DNA of 13,236 bases from CAZGYE01 sp964530165 (GTDB lineage: Bacteria > Planctomycetota > Planctomycetia > Planctomycetales > Planctomycetaceae): positions 1-13,236 of the forward strand of contig CAZGYE010000151.1 in the NCBI GenBank assembly GCA_964530165.1, written 5' to 3'. The notes beneath the pieces are model-generated. The model saw nothing but the letters and a program-made list of their open reading frames with translations, did no database searches and was not told the origin of the DNA. Below, in pieces: positions 5,733-13,017 of this stretch. The position numbers and the translations under genes were made by a program. Positions within the stretch are counted from its first letter, which is position 1. Each line of letters begins with the position of its first letter.

Positions 5733-6324
5733 GCCCAATTCGTTTGATCCCCAAGGGATCGTCACTGAGTACGCGCGGACACTGATTCGCGTCAAGGCGA
5801 AGCAGCTGGTTCGCCGTCCCGGTTTTTGCCGGTCCGATCAGGACGACATCGAGCAGGATCTGGCCCTGTACCTGTTGAGTCAGGCTGACAACTTCAACCC
5901 CGATCGTGCATCGCTCAACACGTTCATCGATCGGGTCGTGAACTCAGCTGCAGCGATGCTGGTGCGGGAGCGAGGTCGCATCAAACGTCGCCCCGCCGGT
6001 GACGTCGAAGTGCAGTCGCTGGAAGAGAAGGTGGAGCAGCCTGACGGTCCGCCCGAGCCGCTGTGGATGCTGATCTCGATTGCCGACCTCGCACGGCGAA
6101 CGGGAGTTGATTGTCCGTCCGATGTTGAGATGTTCGAACTGCTCGAGAGTGTTTCCTCAGCCTTCTCCTCTCTTCCGCAGGAATTGCAGGACGTTTGTCG
6201 TTCGCTGTTGGAACGCAACCGCGCGGAAACCGAGCAGGAACTGAAGTTGTCGCGTCGCCGGTTCGACGCGGCGATGGACCGGATTCGGCAGCACTTTGCG
6301 CAGGCCGGACTGGAAAAAAACTGA
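5731..6324 (+). CDS. Sigma-70 family RNA polymerase sigma-like factor
   Basis: This 197-residue protein resembles small sigma factors that redirect RNA polymerase. The region 2-like part (about 14-86) contains SDQDDIEQDLALYLLSQA, then FNPDRASLNTFIDRVVNSAA, ending in the basic RERGRIKRR. The region 4-like part (about 138-190) has FSSLPQELQDVCRSLL followed by a helix-turn-helix-like ETEQELKLSRRRFDAAMDRI. A variable, acidic linker joins them. The start has GGAGG 5 nt upstream, itself inside a strong hairpin. It stands divergent from the recombinase operon and upstream of the replication genes, so it may switch on one or both. Region 2 and 4 similarity is clear by eye, but the overall match is distant; a DNA-binding regulator derived from a sigma factor is an alternative. 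Confidence 0.78.
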   Translation: MPNSFDPQGIVTEYARTLIRVKAKQLVRRPGFCRSDQDDIEQDLALYLLSQADNFNPDRASLNTFIDRVVNSAAAMLVRERGRIKRRPAGDVEVQSLEEKVEQPDGPPEPLWMLISIADLARRTGVDCPSDVEMFELLESVSSAFSSLPQELQDVCRSLLERNRAETEQELKLSRRRFDAAMDRIRQHFAQAGLEKN

Positions 6325-6328
6325 ACGC

Positions 6329-6364
6329 CGCGCGCAGCGGGGCACGCCGACGGCATAGGTAACT
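6329..6364 (+). repeat. Inverted repeat, right arm
   Basis: Plus-strand partner of 5461-5496: it shares CGCGCGCAGC (6329-6338), CCGACGGCATA (6347-6357) and TAAC (6360-6363). It fills the gap between the sigma-like gene and the 107-aa gene, ending 41 bp before the latter's ATG. The two arms therefore bracket the sigma-like gene in opposite orientation, and each is upstream of an outward-reading gene set. Confidence 0.5.
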
Positions 6365-6405
6365 ACGGGAAGACCACACAAATCAACTTCCAGAAAGTGA
6401 CCCAC

Positions 6406-6729
6406 ATGACCGCCGGCGTGTTCCGTTTTTCGTTCTCGAACGATGTCCCTCTCGATGAAGCCGAGATGACGTTGCAGTTGGCGACGTTCGCGGCGGAGGG
6501 ATTGTTTGGAACGACGCGAGTCCGACTCGACTTTGGTTATCACGTCGATGCCGACCACCAGATGGTCGTCGTCGATGGATCGAAGGAGGTCGGCGCGGCC
6601 GTGGTCCAGGTATTCACCGGCCTTCTGCTGCGTGAATTTGGCGAAGAGGCATTCCGCGTGGAACGTGTTTCATCACACACCCATCAACCCGAACCCGAAA
6701 AGGAACTGTGTCCCCATGAAGTTGCTTGA
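6406..6729 (+). CDS. 107-aa hypothetical protein heading the recombination gene cluster
   Basis: I do not recognise a named family. The protein is soluble-looking and mixed alpha/beta, with no signal peptide or membrane segment. It starts MTAGVFRFSFSNDVPLDEAE, continues with TLQLATFAAEGLFG and the strand-like VRLDFGYHVD and QMVVVDGS, then VVQVFTGLLLREFGEEAFRV, and ends in a polar tail. The ATG at 6406 (GAAAG about 9 nt upstream) is preferred over an in-frame GTG at 6397. Its last 14 bp overlap the next gene, so it is very likely co-translated with the Sak4-like ATPase and may act with it. Confidence 0.7.
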   Translation: MTAGVFRFSFSNDVPLDEAEMTLQLATFAAEGLFGTTRVRLDFGYHVDADHQMVVVDGSKEVGAAVVQVFTGLLLREFGEEAFRVERVSSHTHQPEPEKELCPHEVA

Positions 6730-7504
6730 ACAGATTCAGCGTGGCAAACAGCCGATGCCACCCCGTTTGATCGTCTACGGAACCGAAGGGGTTGGCAAAT
6801 CGACGTTCTCCTCGGAGGCACCTGCACCGATTTTTGTGCAGACCGAAGACGGCCTGGCGGAAATCGAGTGCGACAAGTTTCCGCTGGCGACGACGTTCGA
6901 AGAGGTCCAGGCCGCGCTGGCGGAACTCTATTCCGAGCCGCATGACTACCAGACCGTCGTGATCGACAGTTTCGACTGGCTGGAACGGCTGATCTTCGAT
7001 GCGCTGTGCAAACAGCACAACGTGACCTCGATCGAAAAAGTCGATGGCGGCTACGCCAAAGGCTACACGCACGCCCTGACGTACTGGCGGCAGATTCTCG
7101 ACACGCTCAACCTGCTGCGAAACGAGCGGGGCATGGTCGTGATCGGCATTGCCCATTCGAAAGTCGAGAAGTTTGAGGACCCGGAATCGAGCGCCTACGA
7201 CCGCTATTCGCCCCGGCTGCACAAACACGCGGCAGCGCTCGTCTGCGAGTGGTCCGACGCCGTGCTGTTCGCCAGCCGCAAGTTTCGCACGCAGAGCGAA
7301 GACGCCGGTTTCAATCGCACGCGGACGATCGCCAGCGCGATAGGGACCGGCGGAGGCGAACGCATTCTGCGCTGCGTCGGCGGTCCGTCCTGTATCGCCA
7401 AGAACCGTTACGGGATCGCCGAAGAACTTCCGCTTTCCTGGAACGCCTTCATGGCGGCCCTCACCGACCCCAACCATCAACCAACAGGAGAAACCAATGG
7501 CTGA
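6716..7504 (+). CDS. Sak4-like phage P-loop ATPase (AAA_24/RecA-core, single-strand annealing type)
   Basis: This 262-residue ATPase resembles phage nucleotide-binding proteins of the Sak4/AAA_24 group, which have a minimal RecA-like core and promote single-strand annealing with a partner SSB. The Walker A motif is GTEGVGKST (22-30), the Walker B-like strand is VVIDSFD (81-87), and the conserved WRQILDTLNLLR and GMVVIGIAHSK segments follow. The start at 6716 gives the sequence MKLLEQIQRGKQ and overlaps the previous gene by 14 bp; the longer open frame upstream is an overlap artefact. The stop overlaps the DUF669 gene by 8 bp. Immediate linkage to an SSB-like gene and to RusA supports a role in element recombination or replication. 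Confidence 0.85.
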   Translation: MKLLEQIQRGKQPMPPRLIVYGTEGVGKSTFSSEAPAPIFVQTEDGLAEIECDKFPLATTFEEVQAALAELYSEPHDYQTVVIDSFDWLERLIFDALCKQHNVTSIEKVDGGYAKGYTHALTYWRQILDTLNLLRNERGMVVIGIAHSKVEKFEDPESSAYDRYSPRLHKHAAALVCEWSDAVLFASRKFRTQSEDAGFNRTRTIASAIGTGGGERILRCVGGPSCIAKNRYGIAEELPLSWNAFMAALTDPNHQPTGETNG

Positions 7505-7946
7505 TCTGAATGGCTTCGATGCCAACAACGTGGAACCGACAACCGATTTCGAGCCGCTGCCCGCCGGCAGGTACGAGGCGGTCATCACGGAATCGGAATT
7601 CAAACCGACCAAAGCGGGAACCGGCAGTTACCTGCAGCTGACGTTTCAGGTCATCGCCGGACCATACAAGAACCGTTTTCTCTGGGCGAGGCTCAATCTC
7701 AACAACCCGAACGCCACGGCGGTGAAAATCGCTCAATCGGAGCTGTCGGCCATCTGCCGGGCGGTCGGTGTGACCAAACCGCGCGATTCCGTCGAGCTGC
7801 ACAACCTGCCGTTGATGATCCGCGTGCGGTGCAAGACGCGCCACGACACGGGCGAGATCGTCAATGAGATCAAGGGTTATTCCAAGAAGGAATCGCCGGC
7901 AGCCCCGGCTGCGGCTCCGAATCAGACCGCTCCCTGGAAAAGGTGA
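7497..7946 (+). CDS. DUF669 family, phage single-stranded DNA-binding-like protein
   Basis: A 149-residue protein matching DUF669, a phage family usually encoded next to a P-loop recombination ATPase and thought to act as an SSB-like partner. The N-terminal part has DFEPLPAGRYEAVITESEFK, then SYLQLTFQVIAGPYKNRFLW; the middle has AIKIAQSEL-like and VELHNLPLMIRVRCK segments; the C-terminus is an Ala/Pro-rich tail ending APWKR, consistent with a flexible interaction tail. AGGAG lies 6 nt before the ATG. It is embedded between the Sak4-like ATPase and RusA with overlaps on the left and a 5-bp gap on the right. Confidence 0.83.
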   Translation: MADLNGFDANNVEPTTDFEPLPAGRYEAVITESEFKPTKAGTGSYLQLTFQVIAGPYKNRFLWARLNLNNPNATAVKIAQSELSAICRAVGVTKPRDSVELHNLPLMIRVRCKTRHDTGEIVNEIKGYSKKESPAAPAAAPNQTAPWKR

Positions 7947-7951
7947 ACCGG

Positions 7952-8518
7952 ATGCTCGAACTCGAACTGCCCTATCCGCCCTCCATCAATCATTACTGGA
8001 GGCGGGTCGGGCCGCGAACACTCATCAGCCGTGAGGGACGTCGCTTTCGCAAGGAGGTGATGGCGATCCTCGCGGCGATGGGTGTGAAACCACTGCCCGG
8101 TCCGCTCACGGTCTGGATCAAAGTCTATCCGCCCGATCGGCGGCGACGCGATCTCGACAACATCATCAAGTCGCTACTCGATGCGCTCGAACATGGCGCT
8201 GCGTATCACGACGACTCGCAAATCGATTGTCTCCTCGTTCAGCGACAACACGTGGTGCCGGAGGGGAAAGTTCGGGTGATTCTGGATGCCCCCAGCGATG
8301 AAGAACCCGCAGAGGATGACTGGCCGCGAGACGCTGGCATGGAAGCTAAACAACGCACCTGCCTGAAATGCCATGAGCTATTCGATTCGGCGCACGCCGG
8401 GAATCGCATCTGCGAGCCGTGCGCCCGGATCAACGCCCGCATCCGGATCAGCGAAGCGGAATTGAAAAAGCAGCGAGGCCGCAAGTGGCTCAACGGAGAA
8501 CTTCTCAGCGACGAGTAA
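7952..8518 (+). CDS. rusA: RusA-type Holliday junction resolvase with C-terminal zinc-binding extension
   Basis: RusA cuts Holliday junctions symmetrically to resolve recombination or replication intermediates. Asp67, Asp69 and Lys73 in RRRDLDNIIK, with Asp88 in YHDDSQI, match the spacing of the catalytic residues of E. coli RusA (Asp70, Asp72, Lys76, Asp91). The protein is 188 residues, longer than the usual 120 or so: after an acidic linker (112-128) it carries a CxxC...CxxC motif (Cys137, Cys140, Cys154, Cys157) and a basic tail. The ATG at 7952 has AGGTGA 6 nt upstream; a GTG at 7943 overlapping the previous stop as GTGA is the alternative start. An in-frame ATG at 8339 could give the zinc domain alone. 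Confidence 0.9.
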   Translation: MLELELPYPPSINHYWRRVGPRTLISREGRRFRKEVMAILAAMGVKPLPGPLTVWIKVYPPDRRRRDLDNIIKSLLDALEHGAAYHDDSQIDCLLVQRQHVVPEGKVRVILDAPSDEEPAEDDWPRDAGMEAKQRTCLKCHELFDSAHAGNRICEPCARINARIRISEAELKKQRGRKWLNGELLSDE

Positions 8519-8523
8519 CGCCT

Positions 8524-10206
8524 ATGCAACTGAGACCTTATCAACGACAAGCGATCGATGCCGTTTACACGCATCTGCGAACCAGGGAGGACAATCCGTG
8601 CGTCGTGATTCCGACCGGCGGCGGCAAGACCCCGGTCATCGCCTCGATCTGTCACGACGCCGTTTCGCTGTGGAACGGCCGCGTGCTGATTCTGGCGCAT
8701 GTGAAGGAACTGCTCGAACAGGCCACCGACAAACTGAGGGCGATCTGTCCGGAGGTCGAATTCGGCGTCTATTCGGCGGGCCTCAAACGGCGTGACACGA
8801 AACAGTCGGTGATCGTGGCCGGCATCCAGTCGGTCTACAAACGGGCCTGTGAACTGGATGCCTTCAATCTCGTCATCGTCGATGAAGCCCACATGATTCC
8901 GCCCGATGGCGACGGGATGTACCGGCAATTCCTGGCGGGCGCCCGCGTCGTCAACCCGGAGTTGCGGGTGATCGGCATGACGGCGACCCCGTACCGCATG
9001 AAGGATGGCCTGATTTGCACGCCGGATCATTTTCTGAACCACGTCTGTTACGAAGTCGGCGTGCGGGAGTTGATCCGGGACGGCTACCTCTCTCCGCTCA
9101 TTACCAAAGCGGGCAAGGAAGCAATCGACACCACGCGGCTGCACGTCCGGGGCGGTGAGTTCATTGCCGGCGAGGTTGAAGACCTGATGGATACCGACGA
9201 TCTGGTCCGTTCGGCCTGCGCAGAGATTGTGAAGTACACGGGCGATCGGCAGAGTGTACTGATTTTTGCTTCGGGCGTTCATCACGGCCGCCATGTGGCT
9301 CGCATCCTGCAGGAAACGCACGGTGTCGAATGTGGTTTCGTCTGCGGCGAAACGCCGACGGCCGAACGTGACGAACTGCTGGCGAGGTTCCGCGGCGATC
9401 GGTCGGACAAATTGTTCGAACAGAAGCCACTGAAGTACCTGTGCAACGTCAATGTCCTGACGACCGGTTTTGATGCGCCGAACGTCGATTGCGTGGTCCT
9501 GCTGCGGCCGACCCTCTCGCCGGGCCTGTATTACCAGATGGTGGGCCGTGGATTCCGACTGCATCCCGGCAAGCAGAATTGTCTGGTGCTCGACTTCGGC
9601 GGCAACGTGCTGCGACACGGGCCGGTCGATGCCATTGAGATCGAAAAACGGGACGATCGCGGTGATGGAGCCGCGCCGGCCAAACAGTGTCCCGAATGCC
9701 GCTCGGTGATCGCCGCCGGCTATACCCGCTGCCCCGACTGCGGTTACGAATTTCCGCCGCCTGACCACAAACGGCACGACGAAAAGCCGACCAGCGCGGG
9801 GATTCTGTCGGGACAGGTCACGGATATTGAATACGAAGTCCGTGATACGACATGGTCCGTGCATCAGAAACGGGACGCGCCCGAGGATGCGCCACGCTCC
9901 ATGCGGGTCGATTACCGATTAGGACTCGACCACTGGCAATCGGAATTCATCTGTTTCGAGCACACCGGCTACGCGCGGCAGAAAGCGGTGCTGTGGTGGA
10001 AGGGACGGTCGCCCGATCCGGTTCCCGACACAGCCCAACAGGCGGTCGAACTGGCCGAAGTCGGTGCGCTGGCTCCAACGGAAACGATCACCGTCCGCAG
10101 CATCGCCGGCGAGCGCTACGACCGCATCGTCGGTTACAAGCTGGGAGAAATGCCGGAACCGAGTCCGATCTGGGACGACGTCGATCTGGAGGAGGTTCCG
10201 TTTTGA
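8524..10206 (+). CDS. Superfamily 2 DEAD/DEAH-box helicase, phage type
   Basis: This ATP-dependent nucleic acid helicase or translocase has 560 residues. Visible motifs are a Q-like LRPYQRQAI (3-11), Walker A PTGGGKT (30-36), DEAH (120-123), TATP (153-156), the motif V region VLTTGFDAPN (311-320) and motif VI QMVGRGFR (338-345). A zinc ribbon (Cys389, Cys392, Cys403, Cys406) and a 150-residue C-terminal domain of unknown fold follow. The start at 8524 directly follows the RusA stop; the longer frame from 8419 is an overlap artefact. Position in the gene run suggests it unwinds or branch-migrates DNA during element replication and recombination. The stop is only 2 bp from the stop of the opposing mazF. 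Confidence 0.93.
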   Translation: MQLRPYQRQAIDAVYTHLRTREDNPCVVIPTGGGKTPVIASICHDAVSLWNGRVLILAHVKELLEQATDKLRAICPEVEFGVYSAGLKRRDTKQSVIVAGIQSVYKRACELDAFNLVIVDEAHMIPPDGDGMYRQFLAGARVVNPELRVIGMTATPYRMKDGLICTPDHFLNHVCYEVGVRELIRDGYLSPLITKAGKEAIDTTRLHVRGGEFIAGEVEDLMDTDDLVRSACAEIVKYTGDRQSVLIFASGVHHGRHVARILQETHGVECGFVCGETPTAERDELLARFRGDRSDKLFEQKPLKYLCNVNVLTTGFDAPNVDCVVLLRPTLSPGLYYQMVGRGFRLHPGKQNCLVLDFGGNVLRHGPVDAIEIEKRDDRGDGAAPAKQCPECRSVIAAGYTRCPDCGYEFPPPDHKRHDEKPTSAGILSGQVTDIEYEVRDTTWSVHQKRDAPEDAPRSMRVDYRLGLDHWQSEFICFEHTGYARQKAVLWWKGRSPDPVPDTAQQAVELAEVGALAPTETITVRSIAGERYDRIVGYKLGEMPEPSPIWDDVDLEEVPF

Positions 10207-10208
10207 AT

Positions 10209-10523
10209 CTACAGGGCGAACATTTCAGAGAGTGCATCCAAGACTCGTTCGGCCGTCTTGCCACGCAGCGTGCTGACTTTCTTGACCAGTCGTCGCTTAT
10301 CGACGGTCCGAATCTGATCGACGGCCGCGACGCCTTTCTTGCCTTGGACTCGTGTCGGAACACGAAACGGATAGTCACGGCCGGTTGTCAACGGGACGAC
10401 AACGACCGTCTGCAAATGGGCATTCAGCTCGTCCGGGGAGACGATAACGGCCGGTCGCGTCTTCCTGATTTCGCTGCCGATGGTCGGGTCGAGGTTGACC
10501 AGCCACACCTCGAAACGCTTCAT
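10209..10523 (-). CDS. mazF: MazF/PemK family toxin (endoribonuclease)
   Basis: MazF toxins cut mRNA and tRNA at short sequences and are neutralised by MazE. The 104-residue product has the family pattern: MKRFEVWLVNLDPTIGSEIR, then KTRPAVIVSP and VVVVPLTT. Arg23 and Thr46 fall at the positions of the catalytic Arg and Thr of known MazF proteins. The ATG at 10523 is preferred because GGAG sits 7 nt upstream and its first base overlaps the antitoxin stop (TGATG); an ATG 6 bp further upstream is possible. The gene opposes the helicase, with the two stop codons 2 bp apart. The frame is intact, so an active toxin is likely. Confidence 0.93.
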   Translation of the reverse strand: MKRFEVWLVNLDPTIGSEIRKTRPAVIVSPDELNAHLQTVVVVPLTTGRDYPFRVPTRVQGKKGVAAVDQIRTVDKRRLVKKVSTLRGKTAERVLDALSEMFAL

Positions 10524-10765
10524 CACCATTCTCCGGCGAAATCAGAGAGGGTCGCATCCCAATCATCGAGTCGGTCGCCGCCCGATTCGGCGCACGCGAT
10601 GGCCGCCTGTTCCCAGTCTTGGCGCGGGCGTCTGGCAGCGCGGATCGTGATGGACCCTTCGGAAACCTCCAACTCGAGCTCCGCAGTCAACCCGGCCTGT
10701 TCAATGACGGCTTTGGGCAGGCGGATTCCTTGCGAGTTGCCGATTTTGACGAGATCAATCTGCAT
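10523..10765 (-). CDS. mazE: MazE-like AbrB-fold antitoxin
   Basis: This 80-residue protein is the antitoxin of the pair. It has an N-terminal SpoVT/AbrB swapped-hairpin DNA-binding domain (MQIDLVKIGNSQGIRLPKAV through about residue 45, ending SITIRAARRP) and an acidic, tryptophan-containing C-terminus (DWEQAAIACAE... DDWDATLSDFAGEW) of the kind that wraps the MazF dimer. GGAGAGG precedes the ATG. It should repress its own promoter (10791-10827) together with MazF, as in known mazEF systems. Confidence 0.92.
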   Translation of the reverse strand: MQIDLVKIGNSQGIRLPKAVIEQAGLTAELELEVSEGSITIRAARRPRQDWEQAAIACAESGGDRLDDWDATLSDFAGEW

Positions 10766-10790
10766 CGGGCCCTCTCCTGTCGGAATGCGG

Positions 10791-10827
10791 TGTAATTACA
10801 TTGTATTACTTCACCGAAGGTCGTCAA
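10791..10827 (-). promoter_or_regulatory. mazEF promoter with overlapping palindromic operator
   Basis: On the minus strand TTGACG (10827-10822) and TACAAT (10805-10800) are separated by 16 bp, a good sigma-70 match. Overlapping the -10 is a perfect 10-bp palindrome, TGTAATTACA (10791-10800), next to a related half-site, TTGTATTAC (10801-10809). An AbrB-type antitoxin binding here would block the promoter. Confidence 0.6.
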
Positions 10828-10863
10828 GACCGGCCTGTTGAGGGCGCTCCAGGACCTTGGCTA

Positions 10864-13017
10864 ATGGAAAACAGGAACGACGTGCGATACGCCGCCTTGA
10901 GGTATGCCGAAGTCGGCTATCCGGTCTTCCCCTGCGCGCCGGGAACGAAGACGCCGCTCACCGAACATGGACATCTCGACGCGACAACCGATCCCGGCCA
11001 GCTCGAAGCCTGGTGGACCGAACGCCCCAGCGCCAATGTGGCGATCGCGACGGGCGGGTTGGTAGTCATCGACGTCGATGCGGAAAGCACCTGGTTGGCC
11101 GATGACCCCGATCGGCAACTCGAGCTGGCGTCAGGGCCCCTCGCGCTGACCGCCAATGGGGGCCGGCATTATATCTTTCGCCAACCGGCCGGCCGCCACT
11201 GGCGGAACACGACCGGCCGGATCGCCCCCCATGTCGATACACGGGCCGATGGCGGTTACGTCGTCGTTTCCCCTTCGGTGCTGGCCGGAGGCAAGGCGTA
11301 CCGGTGGGCCGAGGGAATGGCGCTGGACGATCCCCCCGAGAAGCTTCCCGAGCCTCCGCCTTGGTTGAGCGAATGGCTCGACACGTTGGCGACGTCCCGA
11401 CAAACCGCCTGTGGCGGCCCGACGTTCGCCGACGTCGCGGCCGGTCCGCCGGAGGCGAACAAAATACCAAGTGGTCAGCGGAACGCCACGTTGGCGCGAC
11501 TGGCGGGCACGATGCGCCGGGTCGGGATGTCACAATCAGAGATTCTGGCCGCTCTCCAGCGCGCCAACGCCGAACGGTGCGTTCCGTCGCTCGGCGATCG
11601 CGAAGTCCGGCGGATTGCGAGCAGCATCGCGCGGTATCCTCCGGACGAGGTCTCGGTTGCGCTGGTCGAGAACCATTTTGTGCAGGACTTCGGGACCGAA
11701 CAAACGGAGAACGAACAGAATGCCGTTCCCGCACTGATCGATCCCGGTCCCTTGCCCGAAGCATTGCTGCGCGTTCCCGGCTTCATCGCGGCCGTGATGG
11801 AGCACTGCCTGGCGACATCACCGTATCCCAATCGTGCCCTGGCGTTCTGCGGGGCACTGGCCCTGCAGGCCTTCCTGGCCGGCCGCAAGGTACGGGATGA
11901 AGCCGACAACCGGACGAACCTCTATCTCTTGGCGCTGGCCTTTTCGGCGGTCGGCAAGGACTGGCCGCGGAAGGTCAACACGGCGATCCTGCACCGAGTC
12001 GGTTTGGTCAATGCGCTCGGCGAGAAGTTCGCCAGCGGGGAAGGGATTCAGGATGCGCTGTTCATGAATCCGTCGCTGCTCTTTCAGACCGACGAGATTG
12101 ATGGCCTCTTGCAGTCGATCAACAAGGCCCGCGATGCCCGGCATGAGAACATCCTCGGCACGCTGCTGACGATGTATTCATCGGCCAACAGCATCTATCC
12201 CATGCGTCGCAAGGCGGGCAGGGAACCGCCCGGCGTGATCGACCAGCCCTGTCTGGTGGTCTACGGCACGGCAATTCCGACGCATTATTACAGCGCGCTG
12301 TCGGAACGGATGCTGACGAACGGCTTTTTCGCCCGCATGTTGATCGTTGAAAGCGGTCGTCGGAGTGTGGGGCAGGACCCCGGAATCATTGACCCGCCTT
12401 CTCACGTCATCGAGACGGCACAGTGGTGGGCCGACTTCCGGCCCGGCACGGGAAACCTCGAAAACTGGCATCCTCAGTCAAAGGTCGTACCGGCCACGGA
12501 GCCGGCCCGGCAGCTTCTCACCGATTCCCGTCTACAGGCCGAGTCCGAATATACCCAGGCCGAGGCCCGAGGCGACCCGGTCGGAACGACCGTTTGGGGC
12601 CGGGTCCATGAACAGATCCGGAAACTGGCGCTGCTGTATTCGGTGAGCGAAAACCACATCAATCCGGCAGTCTCCGTCGATGCCGTTCGCTGGGCGACAG
12701 ACTTCGTCATACACCAGACGCGGCGGATGCTGTTCATGGCACAGGGGCACGTGGCGGACAATCCGTTTCATGCCGAGTGCCTCCGGCTCGTCAAAAAGCT
12801 CCGCGACGCACCGAACCGGACGTTGCCACACCAGGTGTTGCTCAAACGGATGAAGATGAAGGCGAAGGACTTTCGCGACCTGATCGAAACGATGATCCAA
12901 CGCGGAGACATCGAATCCGTGGCCGCGAGAACGACTGGCCGATCCGGCATCCACTACCGGTTCATTGGTGAAGGAAACGCTGCGGGTGAAGAAAGGGAGG
13001 GTGGCTGCCATGAATGA
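10864..13017 (+). CDS. Bifunctional DNA primase/polymerase with PriCT and DUF3987-like C-terminal domain
   Basis: A 717-residue replication initiation protein of mobile elements. The N-terminal prim-pol domain (about 8-150) shows VGYPVFPCAPGTKTP, the metal-binding DVD (70-72), GGRHYIF (99-105) and DTRADGGYVV (125-134). A PriCT helical domain follows (about 204-258: GQRNATLARLAGTMRRVGMS, then DREVRRIASSI). The C-terminal half resembles DUF3987-type ATPases, with a Walker A-like AVGKDWPRK (362-370) that departs from GxxGxGKT, and a Walker B-like LLFQTDEID (405-413). It probably lays primers and copies short stretches for element replication, working with the helicase 0.7 kb upstream. The ATG at 10864 is chosen over an upstream TTG at 10801 inside the mazEF promoter; its ribosome-binding site is weak. 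It may be read from the helicase operon through the antisense mazEF. Confidence 0.9.
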   Translation: MENRNDVRYAALRYAEVGYPVFPCAPGTKTPLTEHGHLDATTDPGQLEAWWTERPSANVAIATGGLVVIDVDAESTWLADDPDRQLELASGPLALTANGGRHYIFRQPAGRHWRNTTGRIAPHVDTRADGGYVVVSPSVLAGGKAYRWAEGMALDDPPEKLPEPPPWLSEWLDTLATSRQTACGGPTFADVAAGPPEANKIPSGQRNATLARLAGTMRRVGMSQSEILAALQRANAERCVPSLGDREVRRIASSIARYPPDEVSVALVENHFVQDFGTEQTENEQNAVPALIDPGPLPEALLRVPGFIAAVMEHCLATSPYPNRALAFCGALALQAFLAGRKVRDEADNRTNLYLLALAFSAVGKDWPRKVNTAILHRVGLVNALGEKFASGEGIQDALFMNPSLLFQTDEIDGLLQSINKARDARHENILGTLLTMYSSANSIYPMRRKAGREPPGVIDQPCLVVYGTAIPTHYYSALSERMLTNGFFARMLIVESGRRSVGQDPGIIDPPSHVIETAQWWADFRPGTGNLENWHPQSKVVPATEPARQLLTDSRLQAESEYTQAEARGDPVGTTVWGRVHEQIRKLALLYSVSENHINPAVSVDAVRWATDFVIHQTRRMLFMAQGHVADNPFHAECLRLVKKLRDAPNRTLPHQVLLKRMKMKAKDFRDLIETMIQRGDIESVAARTTGRSGIHYRFIGEGNAAGEEREGGCHE

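Noticed and set aside
5419..5795. Several 70-110 codon frames on both strands in the divergent region
   Set aside because: Arg/Pro/Ala-rich random-looking products that run across the operator array and hairpins; none has a convincing start.
6313..6320. A-run near the end of the sigma-like gene as a programmed frameshift site
   Set aside because: Seven A residues just before the stop; slippage would only add a short Arg-rich tail that overlaps the inverted repeat, with no sign of a conserved extension.
6614..7612. 332-codon open frame on the minus strand
   Set aside because: Antisense shadow of the Sak4-like ATPase and DUF669 genes.
8239..9864. 541-codon open frame on the minus strand
   Set aside because: Antisense to RusA and the helicase, which have clear catalytic motifs; Arg/His-rich shadow composition.
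10195..10230. Bidirectional terminator between helicase and mazF
   Set aside because: The stop codons are 2 bp apart and no stem-loop with T-tract is visible.
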